This document shows, one piece after another, positions 12,595 through 23,959 of a stretch of DNA of 64,000 nucleotides. This stretch comes from Apiospora phragmitis (Eukaryota > Ascomycota > Sordariomycetes > Amphisphaeriales > Apiosporaceae). Both the position numbers and the translations under genes were made by a program. The stretch is taken from contig JAQQWL010000003.1 in assembly GCA_038363925.1 (NCBI GenBank), positions 744,001 to 808,000 on the forward strand, written 5' to 3'. The notes under the pieces were generated by a model. The model ran no database searches and was not told the origin of the DNA. It saw only the letters and a program-made list of their open reading frames with translations. Each line of letters opens with the position of its first letter. The stretch's first letter is position 1.

Positions 12595-13459
12595 GGCTAC
12601 GTTCGGCCCTAATCCTTGCCTCCAGGGAGAGAAGTGAGGCAGTATTTGCACACAAAGAGGGAAGTTGTGAGAGTGTTGAAATGAGAGAGCCGCGAGAAGA
12701 AGCCCAATGTGACAGATGCCAAAGTGCTTCTGTACAAATAACACTGAACAAATGTGACAGAGGGGTGCGATGTTGTCCCAATGTGGGGGATGAAGGACGA
12801 AAGAAATGGGAGAGTGTTTTTAGGACAAGAAGGTACAATAAACAAGATGAAAAATTCTTGTAGCCGGAACGCGAATTAATTTCAGAAGCGTGGAGCACAA
12901 GTCGTCACTTAGGTACTTACAGTAATGATTTCACATATACTTGACCTTTTGGGGAGCGAGCAACGATTTTGCGGTGTAGTTGACTGCCATCATTCCCTAC
13001 AGCGCGAGGATTGTGGACCCATATACGGTTCACCTTTTAGGCCACCATTGTAATTACCCAATGCATACTGTAGCCCATACTCTTCTCAGGGCTTTGCTCC
13101 CTAAGTATAACGACGTTGATTTATGTCATCAGTTCGGGTGGTACCACCCACATTAGGTTGGCTTGCAAACAGTATCTGAATGTCAACCTGGGCATGTGTG
13201 CGAGTAGATTTATTAGAAGATGCCATTAAAACAACTTGTCTGTAGTTTCCGTTGTCAAAGCTGATGTCCCTACTGCCGTACATGCCTTGGGAGGTAAGAT
13301 GTACGTTGCGGAGGTCACGTGAGTTATGACGAATGAGGTGGACTCAGCTGAATGTCAATCCTGCAGCGCGAGGGGCTGGCACTGAGGGTTAACGATCAAC
13401 TGGATCCCACGGCTTTACTTGCGCAGGTGGTCTTTTTCTAAATCTCAATCGTCGCGAAA
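12595..13459. other. Divergent intergenic region
   Basis: This is the shared upstream region of the BTB gene (minus) and the GNAT gene (plus). Short frames on both strands lack family motifs. No gene is seen. Confidence 0.5.
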
Positions 13460-14078
13460 ATGTTGAACACCGAAGCGAAGAACTGGTATCGAGATGACTA
13501 CATGATTTCGACCGAACCACTGCTCATCCAGGTCGACCAAGTCAATGCGGTACTCGGCTCTGATTTGATGTGGTGGGCGCAAGGTCTCCCCAGAGATCAG
13601 ATGAAAAAGGCCCTGCACAACTCGCTCTGCTTCGGTCTCTACGCCCTTCCGCAGTCCACGGCGGAAATCGCAGGTATGTCTGGAAGTAGTTCAAGCCTGT
13701 TGTATCTCCTTATGCTATTCTTCACGAGTCCCATGAGCGAGATTTTCCCCGCTGATCCACTGATTCTTCGTAGGTCTGAGCAGTCCAAAACAAGTCGGAC
13801 TCTTGAGAGTTATAACGGACGATGTAACTTTCGCCTACTTGACCGATGTCTACGTTTTGCCAGAACATCAGGGAAAAGGCAATGGTCGCTGGATGCTCGA
13901 GTGCCTCGGCGAGGTTATCAAAGGGTGGCCGCATCTACGACGGTTCATGTTCCTGACCAGTGATGCGATGGACATGTATCGCAAGACGCTCGGTGCCAAG
14001 ACATGGGAGGAGTGCGGAATGAAGGATGTCCTGGTCGGTCTAGTCGAACGGCCCGCAGCGCATCACCCAGGTCGTTGA
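13460..14078 (+). CDS. GNAT-family N-acetyltransferase
   Basis: Two exons, 13460-13673 and 13774-14078, give 172 aa in phase. The GNAT fold is clear in the second exon: strand beta4 (LRVITDDVTFAYLTDVYVLP) runs into the acetyl-CoA-binding motif A, PEHQGKGNGRWMLECLGEVI, with the Q-x-x-G-x-G/W type loop. The C-terminal part (LRRFMFLTSDAMDMYRKTLGA) matches motif B. The length is normal for small fungal GNAT proteins. It would transfer an acetyl group from acetyl-CoA to an amine. The substrate cannot be read from the sequence, and the neighbours do not suggest a pathway. Its stop is only 38 bases from the stop of the convergent TRM7 gene. Confidence 0.88.
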
Positions 14079-14116
14079 TTGTCATTAGCAAATTGACAGA
14101 CAGGAGACCGCCTCGT

Positions 14117-15385
14117 TCAGCTTTTGGAGCCGGTCTTTCCGTATGCGCCTCCAGCCAATTTCCTCATCTCCAGTGCACGCTTATAGGGTGGTGCGGTCGG
14201 TGGCTGTACGGGATCCAGTGATACGTGACCAGGAGGAAGTCGGTATGAAGCATCGGAGTCGAAGGCAGAGAGATCACCGCATGCGATAAAGGGTGCAATC
14301 CATCTCACATCGTCCTTCTCAGGGGCGCGTAGATCCTCAAACTCCACTTCTGTGACTCCGTCGGCATCGGTACTGCGCGGGTACTCCGGATTAGAATCCC
14401 AGGCGCTGGTTTCGGGGTTCTGAAGAATTGTCGGCGCCCTGATCGGAAGCACGCTTCGCCTCTCCTCCATCATGTCTGACAAGCGGTATCCCACGCCCAG
14501 CGGCTCCTCCAGACTAGCTGAAAATCCCTTCGGGGGTTGGAAATTCCGGCAGACGATGAAGGCCTCGACACTGCTGGCGCGCGATGAGCGAGGCTTGGCG
14601 ACGTGGACTTCCTGGAAGAAAATCTTCAGCTGAGCATATAAGACATCCACGTTCTTGCCTCGGAAGATCTTGGCCACGAACTTCCCGCCCGGCTTCAACA
14701 CGCAGAGGGCTAGGTTCAGGGCAGCGAACAACAGTTGCGACTGCACATAGATATCCAGATCATGTAAACCGGTAACATCAGGGGCGCCATCGCTGATGAC
14801 CAAGTCCACAGGGTGAGCCGCCTTCTGGTCTTTGGAAGTTGCATCATAGTCCGGATCTAAAGCATGCAGTAGAAGAGGGACAGTGGCGGGATGTGTAATA
14901 TCTGCCCGCAGAGTGATGATACCCGGCAGGGGGCTGATGGGCTGCAAGTCGATTGAAACGATCTTGACGTCCTTCCTTGGCTTCAACTCATCCTCGGAGG
15001 GATCCACCTCCACGATCTGCTCCTCAGGGGCCGCCCCTTTTACCGGTCCAAAGACGCCCAACATCTGCTGGCGGAACTTGGCCTCGCGGTTTTGCCATGC
15101 TGCACGGCCAAACTTCTCGCCCTTGATGAGTACACGTGAGAGGACTTGTGACCAGCTTCCAGGGGCAGCACACAAGTCTATAACTCTGGTGACATCGGCG
15201 AAGAGGTCGAATTCTGGATTGGGAATGAGTTATTGAGATTTCTTCATCTGATGGATGGCGGGGTTCTACAGCGGAAACGGACCTTCATCCAACTGCAGCA
15301 ACTTGAAAGCACTTCTTGCGCGCCAACCCTGCTCCTTGGCCAGGCGATAGTAGGCATCGCGCTTGTCCTTTGATGATTTACCCAT
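14117..15385 (-). CDS. TRM7: TRM7-like tRNA 2'-O-ribose methyltransferase (FtsJ family)
   Basis: Exons complement(15283-15385) and complement(14117-15213) join in phase to 399 aa. The start [20 protein letters not shown] and the [15 protein letters not shown] segment are typical of the Trm7/FTSJ1 branch. The SAM-binding motif is [16 protein letters not shown] (about residues 45-60). The K-D-K-E catalytic tetrad is visible as the Lys of RSAFK, the Asp of [11 protein letters not shown], the Lys of [11 protein letters not shown] and the Glu of [11 protein letters not shown]. The family methylates riboses 32 and 34 in the anticodon loop of certain tRNAs, including tRNA-Phe. A roughly 70-residue insert after the first strand ([19 protein letters not shown]...) is longer than in yeast. 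The gene diverges from MAK5 across about 365 bases. Confidence 0.93.
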
Positions 15386-15750
15386 TTCGTCTTCGAATTA
15401 TTGATTCTTTCCTAGTATGTATTCAGAAATGTCGGCATGTAGAGGTACAAACACGGTCTATTTTCTGCCCTTTTTCCTTCACCTATCGTTGGCGGGGTGG
15501 TTCATTCTGGAGATTTCCAATTATTTTTTCCAGCGAATAGGATGCTGCGAAACAGGGCAGATTTAAGGTATGGTCAGTGCTAGGATACATTGCTGCTGGG
15601 TGGGCTTAGTGGGCAATGTCGGTCCAAAAAGTTGCCGATCTTTTCAAAAAATTTAGAAACCTCGAAAGTCTTGAAGCTTCAGCATTCGTTCCGTCCATAG
15701 AAGGAAACCCCGCCCTTTCGCAACCTTCTGCGAAATACCCAGCCCTCACC
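15386..15750. promoter_or_regulatory. Divergent promoter region between TRM7 and MAK5
   Basis: About 365 bases separate the two start codons, and both genes act in RNA modification or ribosome assembly. An in-frame ATG at 15,616 could extend MAK5 by 45 residues. The [10 protein letters not shown] start at 15,751 looks more like the family's basic N-terminus and is preferred. No discrete motif is claimed. Confidence 0.45.
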
Positions 15751-18105
15751 ATGGTCGATTACAAGAAGAGGAAGCTGAACCTGGCAGCGGCTGCTGCTGG
15801 TGGTGCCCAGTTGACCCCAAAGAAACAAAAGACACAGCCCAAACCCAAATCGCAAAAGCCCGTCAAGAGGACCAACCGATTGCTCGCCGCCGATGCGCTC
15901 AAATGGAAGACAGCCGAGCTCTCCGACATGTTGAACGACGCCGAGGGTTTCTTCGGGCTCGAGGAGATTGACGATGTCGAGGTCATCAAGAGGCCCGACA
16001 ACTCGGTCGAGTTTAGGACTACCGTAGCGGAGGACGAGGACGAACAGACCGAGAGACGATGGCGAAGGCGACGACGACGACGAGTTCGAGGGCTTTGGTG
16101 ATGACTCGGTGGAAGCTGACAAGGTTGAGAGCCAAGAAAAAGTCGAAGAAGTGACGTCTCCTGCCGAAGTCCCTACCGAAAACGCCAAGGAACCTAAAGA
16201 GAAGGCGAAGAAGGAGAAGAAGACCAAGGCCGAGAAGAAGAAAGAGAAGAAGGAACAGCAGTCAGCAAAGAAAGCCGACAAGTCTGAAGAGGAACCCGAA
16301 CTAATGACCAATGCCTTCAATGCGCTGGATAAACTGGAGGCGGCGGAAGATGAAGTCGACGTCTCGGCTTGGGTTCGCTTGGATCTGTCACCACAGGTGC
16401 TGTCCGGTCTTGCCAAGCTGAAGTTCAGCAAACCAACCAAGATCCAGAAAGCGGCAATACCACACATTTTAGCTGGTCACGATGTTATTGGAAAGGCCTC
16501 CACGGGTTCCGGAAAGACATTGGCCTTTGGTATTCCCATTGTCGAGCGATGGTTGGAGATATCGGAGACGACCGAAGAAGCGTTCGAGCCCGAATCCAGG
16601 GATCTCATCGCTCTTATACTATCGCCTACGAGAGAATTGGCCCACCAACTTACAGAACACATGAAAAACCTTTGCAGCGGGATGCCTAGCTCCCCTTTCA
16701 TCTGCTCAGTTACCGGAGGCCTCTCCGTGCACAAGCAGCAGCGCCAGTTGACCAGAGCTGATATTGTCATCGGCACGCCTGGTCGCTTATGGGAAGTCTT
16801 GAGTTCGAGCACTGAGCTTATGAACAAGTTCAAGAATATCAAGTTCCTTGTCGTGGACGAAGCTGATCGCTTACTTTCCGAGGGTTCCTTCAAGGAAGCC
16901 GAGGATATCCTCAATGGTCTTGATCGCTATACGGTCAATGAAGACGAAGAGGCACGGAAGCCTTCTCCGCGCCAGACCCTGGTCTTCTCAGCCACCTTTC
17001 ATAAGGGTCTGCAGCAGAAACTTGCGGGGCAAGGGCAAATATGGCTTGATGAACCAGGAAGACTCCATGGAATATCTCTTGAAGAAGCTCAACTTCCGCG
17101 AGGACAAGCCCAAATATGTCGATGTCAACCCGGTCGCGCAGATGGCGGAAGGGCTTAAGGAGGGCCTTGTTGAGTGCGGAGCAATGGAAAAGGTAGGACT
17201 CCTTTAAACCCTCTTTCGCCAAGCCGTTGCTAACTTATTACACAGGATCTGTATCTCTATATGCTCTTGATGTTGTACCCCAACTCGCGGACGCTGGTTT
17301 TCACAAATTCGATCAGTTCGGCGCGACGGATAACGCCAATGCTGCAAAACCTGAATCTCCCAACAAATCCGTTACATTCACAAATGGCCCAGAAAGCCCG
17401 TTTACGATCAGTTGAAAGGTTCACGAGCGCTGCCGAGGGGCAAGCATCCATATTGGTGGCAACTGACGTAGCTGCTCGTGGTCTCGATATTCCGGAGTCG
17501 AGATGGTTATTCACTACCATGTGCCCCGTGCAGCTGACGGGTATGTCCATCGTTCCGGACGAACAGCCCGCGCTCAGAAGACCGGTGTCAGTATCCTGCT
17601 CTGCGCACCTGAAGAAGTCATTCCTACGCGACGCCTCATCGCCAAAGTTCACGCCGAGGGCAAAGGAGCGGGCAAGAACTTCTTCGTCCAGACGCTAGAT
17701 GTGGACCGTAAGCTTGCCAGCCGCCTCAAGCCGCGCGTCACGCTGGCCAAGAAGATTGCCGACGCCTCGCAGGCGAAGGAGAAGGGCAGCAAGGAGGACG
17801 AATGGATGCGCAAGGCCGCGGAGGAGCTAGGGGTCGAGTACGACAGCGACGAGCTGGAGAAGGCAGGCAAGTGGGGAGGCCGGGGCAGCGTGCGTAAGGA
17901 GAAGCAAAAGGAGGCCAAGAACTTGACCAAGCAGGAAATGGGCGCGCTCAAGGCCGAGCTGAAGGAACTCATGTCCCAGCGCATCAATACCGGCGTCAGC
18001 ACGAAGTACATCGCGACGGGCATGGTGGACATGGACGAGCTGTTGAAGGGCGCCAAGGGGGATTTCCTGGGCAAGGTTGATGGCTTGGACATCCAGAGTC
18101 TTTGA
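15751..18105 (+). CDS. MAK5: MAK5-like DEAD-box ATP-dependent RNA helicase, with apparent indels
   Basis: The N-terminus is basic ([10 protein letters not shown]) followed by acidic and Lys-rich coiled stretches. The helicase core has every motif: Q motif [15 protein letters not shown], motif I ASTGSGKT, Ia PTRELAHQL, Ib [54 protein letters not shown] and [13 protein letters not shown]. One intron lies at 17193-17245. Three single-base frame breaks are needed: an extra base near 16,050, an extra G in the GGGG run near 17,030, and a missing G near 17,500. Corrected, the protein is about 766 aa. Yeast Mak5 acts in the nucleolus in 60S pre-ribosome assembly and is essential. That, together with full motif conservation, argues for sequence errors rather than a dead gene. 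Confidence 0.88.
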
Positions 18106-19081
18106 GTCAGTCGTGTGTCTAGCTACTTACACCAAAGTCGGGCCTTGTTGCAATTTTCGGCCACTTTTCGGTTCATCTTTAATATGATACCCAGACAGCA
18201 TCGTTCGATAGAACAAGCAATAACACATGCACAAAACTGTAGCACGTCAATCTCGAACACATTGGTGCTGACTGGTTCCCTGCCGGCCCTGCCGGGTCTT
18301 CAAAGTAACGATTTCTGTTTGTGGGGCATTGTCGACTCGCTGTTACAGCATTTTCTCGTGATAACCTATCTCTTGCGTTCCATACTTGGTCACTGACGCA
18401 CGATCGTATCGATGCTGTCCCGAATGTATGGAAACCTGGGGTATTATTGGACTGGCTTTTATGGAGCTCAATGGAACCGTTCGACTTCAATGTGGAAGAC
18501 GGGTTTCATGTTGCATTATGACATTCCCGAGAGCCTGGAGATCGGGATGTCTACGCTACTTGATGCGATATATCCGCAATCAGTTCTTGATCAATGAGGT
18601 TTTCAGCACGGTGGCTTTGGTCTGTACCCTGTGTCTCTGAGCGATATCGGGCGACAAGAGCGACTCAGGCGTGTCCATGTCGAGCACCCCTATGTCTTCG
18701 TCGTAGTGACGGACCGCAGGGCAACAGAGAACCAGGGTCATGACGGGTGGTGAACAAAAATAAGGAAGCTCTGCGTGTCTACAGCAGGTCGAACGTCGGT
18801 AGAATGGATTTCATGTTCGGTCAGTGTGAAGTATTTTATCCACTAAGGCTTACGTGTGCATGCGAGGTAGGTAGTTGGCGATGGGGCAGGTGGCAGTTGT
18901 TGAGATAGAATCAGACTGTCATCATGCTTATTAACAATCGGCTGACGCTCACCTTATAAAACAACCAATTGTAGCCCACGCTTATGTCTCAGCCGCTAGC
19001 TGGGAGAAATCTCTCCGCTCAAAGCTCAATGAGTGTGCCGGTGTTCCTACGTATACGTTGGAAGTACGAACGTTAGCAATC
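18106..19081. other. Intergenic region
   Basis: This holds the 3' flank of MAK5 and the upstream region of the GFA-like gene. Overlapping short frames in all three plus frames (18,300-18,640) carry no family signature. Nothing else is seen. Confidence 0.5.
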
Positions 19082-20288
19082 ATGCCCGAGTCGGTTGCTG
19101 AGATGCCGGAGTCAACCATTGCTCTGCTGAGCAAGGCTTTCAATCATGACAAAGCGGCACCTTCTGGCCCGCACGAGACCAAGAAGGTGGCTGCCCGGTG
19201 CCACTGCGGCGCCGTCCAGTTCAGTGTCAGCTTGCCCGTCGCGAGCCTGCCGCTGCGAGGTTACATCTGCCATTGCAGCATCTGCCGATACACGCAGGGG
19301 ACATACGCTCGGAATGGCGTCGTTCTACCGCCCGGTGTCGAGCTGGACTAGGCCGGCGGCTCAATGAGCGAGAAAGTGGCAGGGTACAAAGTACCGGGCT
19401 ACACTACGCTCCGACTCTTCTGTTCTACGTGCGGGACAACAATTGGTGGTGTAGGAGATATGGTCAGTCGTCCATGCCGGTTTCACTGTTTGACGACAAG
19501 TTCTGGCAGTGGCGCATCCACGCCTTCCCCAAGTCGGTCCCGACGGCGGGTTGGTCGAATGGTTGCTGCATCCGGATGATACTGCTGCTGTTAGCGCCCA
19601 GGAAGGCGAGGAGACCATCTGGTACAGTCCGGACCACGAAGAATCCTTCGTGGCCGCGGAGCCCGAATGCGCCGCGGACGGGACAGAGCGCCTCCGGGCC
19701 GAGTGTCACTGCGGTGGGGTGTCGTTCACCATTCCGCGGCCCAGCCAGGACATCCTCGACGACGAGTACCTGCGCGACTACGTCTCGCCCGCCGACCCGG
19801 CGAAGTGGAAGGCGTTCCTCGACCTCTGCCGCGACTGCGGGCGCCTCTCGGGCGCCAACGCGGTGCCCTGGATGCTAGTGCCGCGCGTGGTCATCGAGCC
19901 GCCCGTGCCGGCCGACCTCGACCTCGACCTAAACGGACAACAACAACAGCAACAGCAACAGCAACAACCGTACGGCACCCTGAAGACGTACCAGTCCTCG
20001 GCGCCGAACACGCGGGGGTTCTGCGGCGTCTGCGGCGCGACCGTCTTCCTTGCGACGAAGCACCGCGCGCCGACGGCGGGCCAGGCCGTGCTCAACGTCG
20101 CCATGGGCTTGCTGCGCGCGCCCGAGGGGGTCAAGGCCGGGGACTGGGTGACGTGGCGCACGGGGAAGCCGGCGTGGGCGGAGGATGCGAGGGCATACGA
20201 CGAGGAGTTTACGGTGGGCTTGGTCGAGGGGCATAGGAGATGGGGGCTTGAGAGGGACGGCGAGGCGCTCGAGTTTGACGTGATCTAG
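19082..20288 (+). CDS. Two-domain GFA-fold (CENP-V/GFA) zinc protein, disrupted
   Basis: Two glutathione-dependent-formaldehyde-activating-type zinc folds lie in tandem. Domain 1: RCHCGAVQFSV, YICHCSICRYTQGT and FCSTCGTTIGG. Domain 2: ECHCGGVSFTIPRPS, LCRDCGRLSGANAVPWML and FCGVCGATVF. The paired Cys motifs fit the zinc sites of the family. An intron at about 19463-19509 (47 nt) links domain 1 to WRIHAFPKSVP. Two problems exist. There is an in-frame TAG at 19349-19351; a 48-nt intron (19337-19384, weak GTGTCG donor) could remove it, but would shorten the fold. One G also seems missing near 19,545 before LVEWLLHPDD. A ten-Gln tract sits between the Cys pairs of domain 2. Fungal GFA paralogues are mostly of unknown substrate, so formaldehyde detoxification should not be assumed. 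Confidence 0.7.
19938..19967 (+). repeat. CAA/CAG microsatellite encoding ten glutamines
   Basis: Ten consecutive Gln codons, a mixture of CAA and CAG, lie inside GFA domain 2 between the second and third Cys pairs. Mixed codons make the tract less prone to slippage than a pure repeat. It presumably forms an exposed loop. Confidence 0.9.
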
Positions 20289-22236
20289 TCGCGTTGGGCC
20301 CGTGGAGTGTAGCGCGCCTCGAGATGAGAATACTTGCAATGCACTCCTCACAAAATGAAAACACTTGGTGCCTCGGTTATTCAACACACTGTCGCCAAGC
20401 TGCAAGAAGCGAATCCGAAATTCCACGATTTCTCATGATTTCAAATGTACAGGCAAAATTGTCTGAGCTTTGCAAAAAGACAAAAAAAAGAAAAGGGAGC
20501 ATAGGGAGCTGTGCAAGGGGGATGCTCGTTGCAAACCAGAGAATGACTGTATGTATGTATATACATCTCCAAATTGAAAGCTGGCTGGTCAGTACGATGG
20601 AAACTACCATCTTCGGGCCACAGAAAAACTCAAAAATTTCCAACTCAATAAGGGGAATTGCGACGACGCTGATGCGGATGCCTTCATTGCGGGTAGGGAA
20701 GGCGCAAACAGAGGATTGCTCCGATGCGGGGGAAACTGCGCGGAGGTGCGACAGTTGATGCGTAAGTGTGGTGGTGGCTTCCCCTGGCTCCCCTCCTCCA
20801 ACTCTACTTCTTTATCCCCTCTCTCTTACCGGGACTTTTTAACTCAATCAACTGATGAAACACCATTGCGAGCATCCCAGCGCGCTGTTGATCGTGAGCA
20901 TGATTGATACAAACAGGCCATGCACGACTGGGCCAATCATTGGACTGTGGACGTGGGACTGGCCAACACATCGCGTGTCCATTGCGCTCACTCTCTGCTG
21001 CTGCTGTATTCATCCATTCGTTTCGTTCGAGTCCAGCCTGCCATGAACTAAGGTGTCATGTCCCATGTTTCTCAAGTGAGAAATCGGGGAGACACCGGGG
21101 AAGTTCTAGACCAATGACCAGATTGTTCCTCTGTCGTCTAGATGAAAAGCATCATCATGAATGAGAAATGATGCAACTTCGAGGCGCGCGGCAGTGGTGG
21201 GAGAGAAGCAGTAGCCGTTAGGCTTGATCCGACATGCAGAAATGGGCGCTCCTACTCCCTCGAATAAGATGAACCATATTGTGTCCACCACCCTCCCCTT
21301 CTTTCTCTTGTCGATGATGGAGGGGGGGCAGTATCTGGACTACGGAAGGACACACGGTGATTTTTCGACCATCACGACGGACGCCTCTTTATTGGATATG
21401 GTCCCCATTTCCGATCTTGCCTCAGAACCACAGCGGAGAGGGTACGAAGAGAAGAAGAGGGGAAAGCACTGCCTACCCGCGTGTCATTTGCATGGTTCAA
21501 GTGATATTGCCTGTCCATTTATCAATGGCTATCTATTACGGATGGATGGGTTTTTCTCCCCCCATGCCGGCCCAGCCTCTCTGGCTTTCCCAGTCCAGGT
21601 GACCAGGTAGGTTAAGCATTAGGCACAGTAGTTCGTCTAGCTCCCCGTCTTTTTGATCTCTCTCGTGGTATTGTTGTTGCTACCGCTGCTGCCCGGTGTC
21701 GCGACGTGCTACTCGCCTGTCTCGTCTCGTTCTGGGCCCTGGATCTGAGCTGGGGTGTGTTGGGATTAGAACGCGACGGCAACACACACGCACACACACT
21801 CCTCTCTTGCACACTCGCACGCTCGCAGCCGGACCACACAATAGTAGCTCCCCATCCATATCCCCATCCCATCTCTTTTCTGCGTCCGCCCTCCTCCTTT
21901 TCTCTTTTCTCTTCTTTCATCACCTTCTTCTTCCCTCAAATTGTCACCTGAAGCTGTACGAGGTTGTAATTGAAGCTACTTTCTACTTTTTACCAATCCC
22001 TTTCCAAGTCCTAAACTCACAGCTGCAATACTTGCGACAAGCTAGCAGCCCGTTTCGTAAGTCGGCCCATCCACTGCCCATCCGACTTGCGCAATTGTCG
22101 CATTCGCCCGCGCATGTTCGCACAACGTCGCGGGACGGGATGCGATGCATCCCGTCTTCATTTACTTCGCATGCTAACGGTACATATAGATTACTCTTTA
22201 CCATCCTTCAAAACCACCCCAATATCACACGTCGAA
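20289..22236. other. Long intergenic region and 5' leader
   Basis: No gene is recognised. The last 500 bases are pyrimidine-rich with a CA/CT repeat near 21,780-21,800 and a TTTTCTCTTTTCTC tract near 21,900, as in many fungal 5' leaders. This suggests a long leader for the small Lys-rich protein that follows. Confidence 0.5.
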
Positions 22237-22804
22237 ATGGCGCGCGAAGGAACACGCTCGGCGACCGGCAACTCCAAGCCGCGCGTCTTCGATACTGTTG
22301 ACACCGCGCCTGCCATCAAGCGCACCACCAAGCCCAAGACTACCAAGAAGCCTGCGGCGGAGTCTACTTCTGCTACGAGCAAGCCTACTGGTGTCACTAA
22401 GAAGACGCCTGCGAAGAAGAACGGTGTCGCTGCCAAGGTTAGTCAGCTCAGCTTTCCCATGCGAGAGCATATCCTTTCCCATTCGCTGTGCCGCCGCTCG
22501 GTTCGGTTTGATTTTCATGCTGTTCCGGGCTGCGAGTTGCTCGTGGCATTCCACTTCATCGTTGTCCATGCGGACTTGCGTCTTTAGCGTAACCACACAC
22601 CGCGCTTTGCCCCGCTCCTTTCATCCATTCAGACTTCCCATGATCCTCCCTCGACTCTTCTCGCGTCTATGCAAATGACTAACTCGCACGCAGGCCAAGT
22701 CAGCAGTAAGCAGGGCCACCGGCAAGGCTAAGACTGAAACCAAGACCGATGAGGTCAAGGCGAAGAAGGCAACTGCTTCCAAGCCCAAGACGGCAGCCAA
22801 GTAG
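22237..22804 (+). CDS. Small lysine/threonine-rich basic protein
   Basis: Two exons, 22237-22437 and 22694-22804, join at phase 0 to give 103 aa. The ATG is preceded by a long CT-rich leader, and the 256-nt intron has a GTTAGT donor and a CGCAG acceptor. The protein is nearly all Lys, Thr, Ala, Pro and Ser, with KxxKK and TKKP/TKKTP repeats, reminiscent of histone H1 tails. No winged-helix or HMG domain is present, and there is no signal peptide or membrane helix. A nuclear, nucleic-acid-binding disordered protein is plausible from composition alone. I do not recognise a named family. Confidence 0.7.
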
Positions 22805-23959
22805 GTCTTTGGCCGCTGTAAAATCATGCACAATCGAGCCAAAATGAAGGCTTCCCGTTGGGCGGCGCTGGGGAAAATGAGCGCGCGCAAGCAGCTGGGC
22901 AGGGCGAAAACGCTCCGTTTGAGGCTACGCAATAAGCTATGATGAATGGCCATGTCAATGCTGTGAAGCACTTGAGCAACTCAAGCCCTGGGGGTCAATT
23001 CAGAGGGGGTTGCGTTCACCCCAAACTGGGGAAGCCCTGTTGGTTTGGACATGCTACCGAGACGCAGTCCATCTGCTGATCGGTTGGTTGATTCTGCGCG
23101 CTTCCTGTTTGCTCTTTGTTTTCGGATACCTCTTTGCGACTTTTGGAATAGCCTGTTTCTCTATCGGGGCGGTGCGGGCGGTGATATACCTAGATGGGCA
23201 TTGGCTTTATGAATCGGCTGGGTTCGGCTCTGGATCCATCTTGAGAAAGATGTAGGAGTCTGCCTGCCTGACGTGGGTAAATGTTGGTTGTTTGTGTGTC
23301 GATATCAAACCTAGCCGGCGTAGGAGGAGTTCTCAGGGACAAATATATCTTACTTGCGTATTGCGAAACGTTACCTTCATCTGAACTCACTCAACCTGCG
23401 TGCGCTTGACACTGCCGGCCACCACTTGTCTTCAGAACATGGAGAAGACACTTGTCTGCGCTGTTCTAAGTCCGCCTTTGGTTCATGGTCCAATATTAAG
23501 AACCCAAGCGCCTTCACTTTGACACCAATAATACCTCCTGGGCTTGTCTGGTCCAAATACACACTTCAACTGCCCTAGAGCGAAAGGACCAATACGCGTG
23601 AGGGTAATGATGGATAGAAGATATCGTGTATCTTGAGTATATGCATTTCAGAACGAACGGTATATGCTAAAATAAGTAAGTGACCATGTGGATGAATTCA
23701 TATCCCAAAACATAGATACATGACAGTCCACCAGATGATATGTATAGATGCCAGTGGCTCTCATTCGCCAGTGACCAAGAATATGCCATGATATCCGAGT
23801 AATGTACCAAAAAAACATATACAAGCAACTAGATATGCGGGAAACCTTCCCACGGGTGGACACATGTGCTGTACCCTGTGGTAATATCAACAAAATATAT
23901 GCACAGCTAAATAGTAAGGATTATCGTTAAGATCGTAATCACGCTGCTTGAGGCGGGGC
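22805..23959. other. Intergenic region
   Basis: The stretch after the small basic protein and before the stop of the minus-strand GT69 gene has only short frames without motifs. AT content rises from about 23,600, consistent with convergent 3' ends. Confidence 0.5.
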
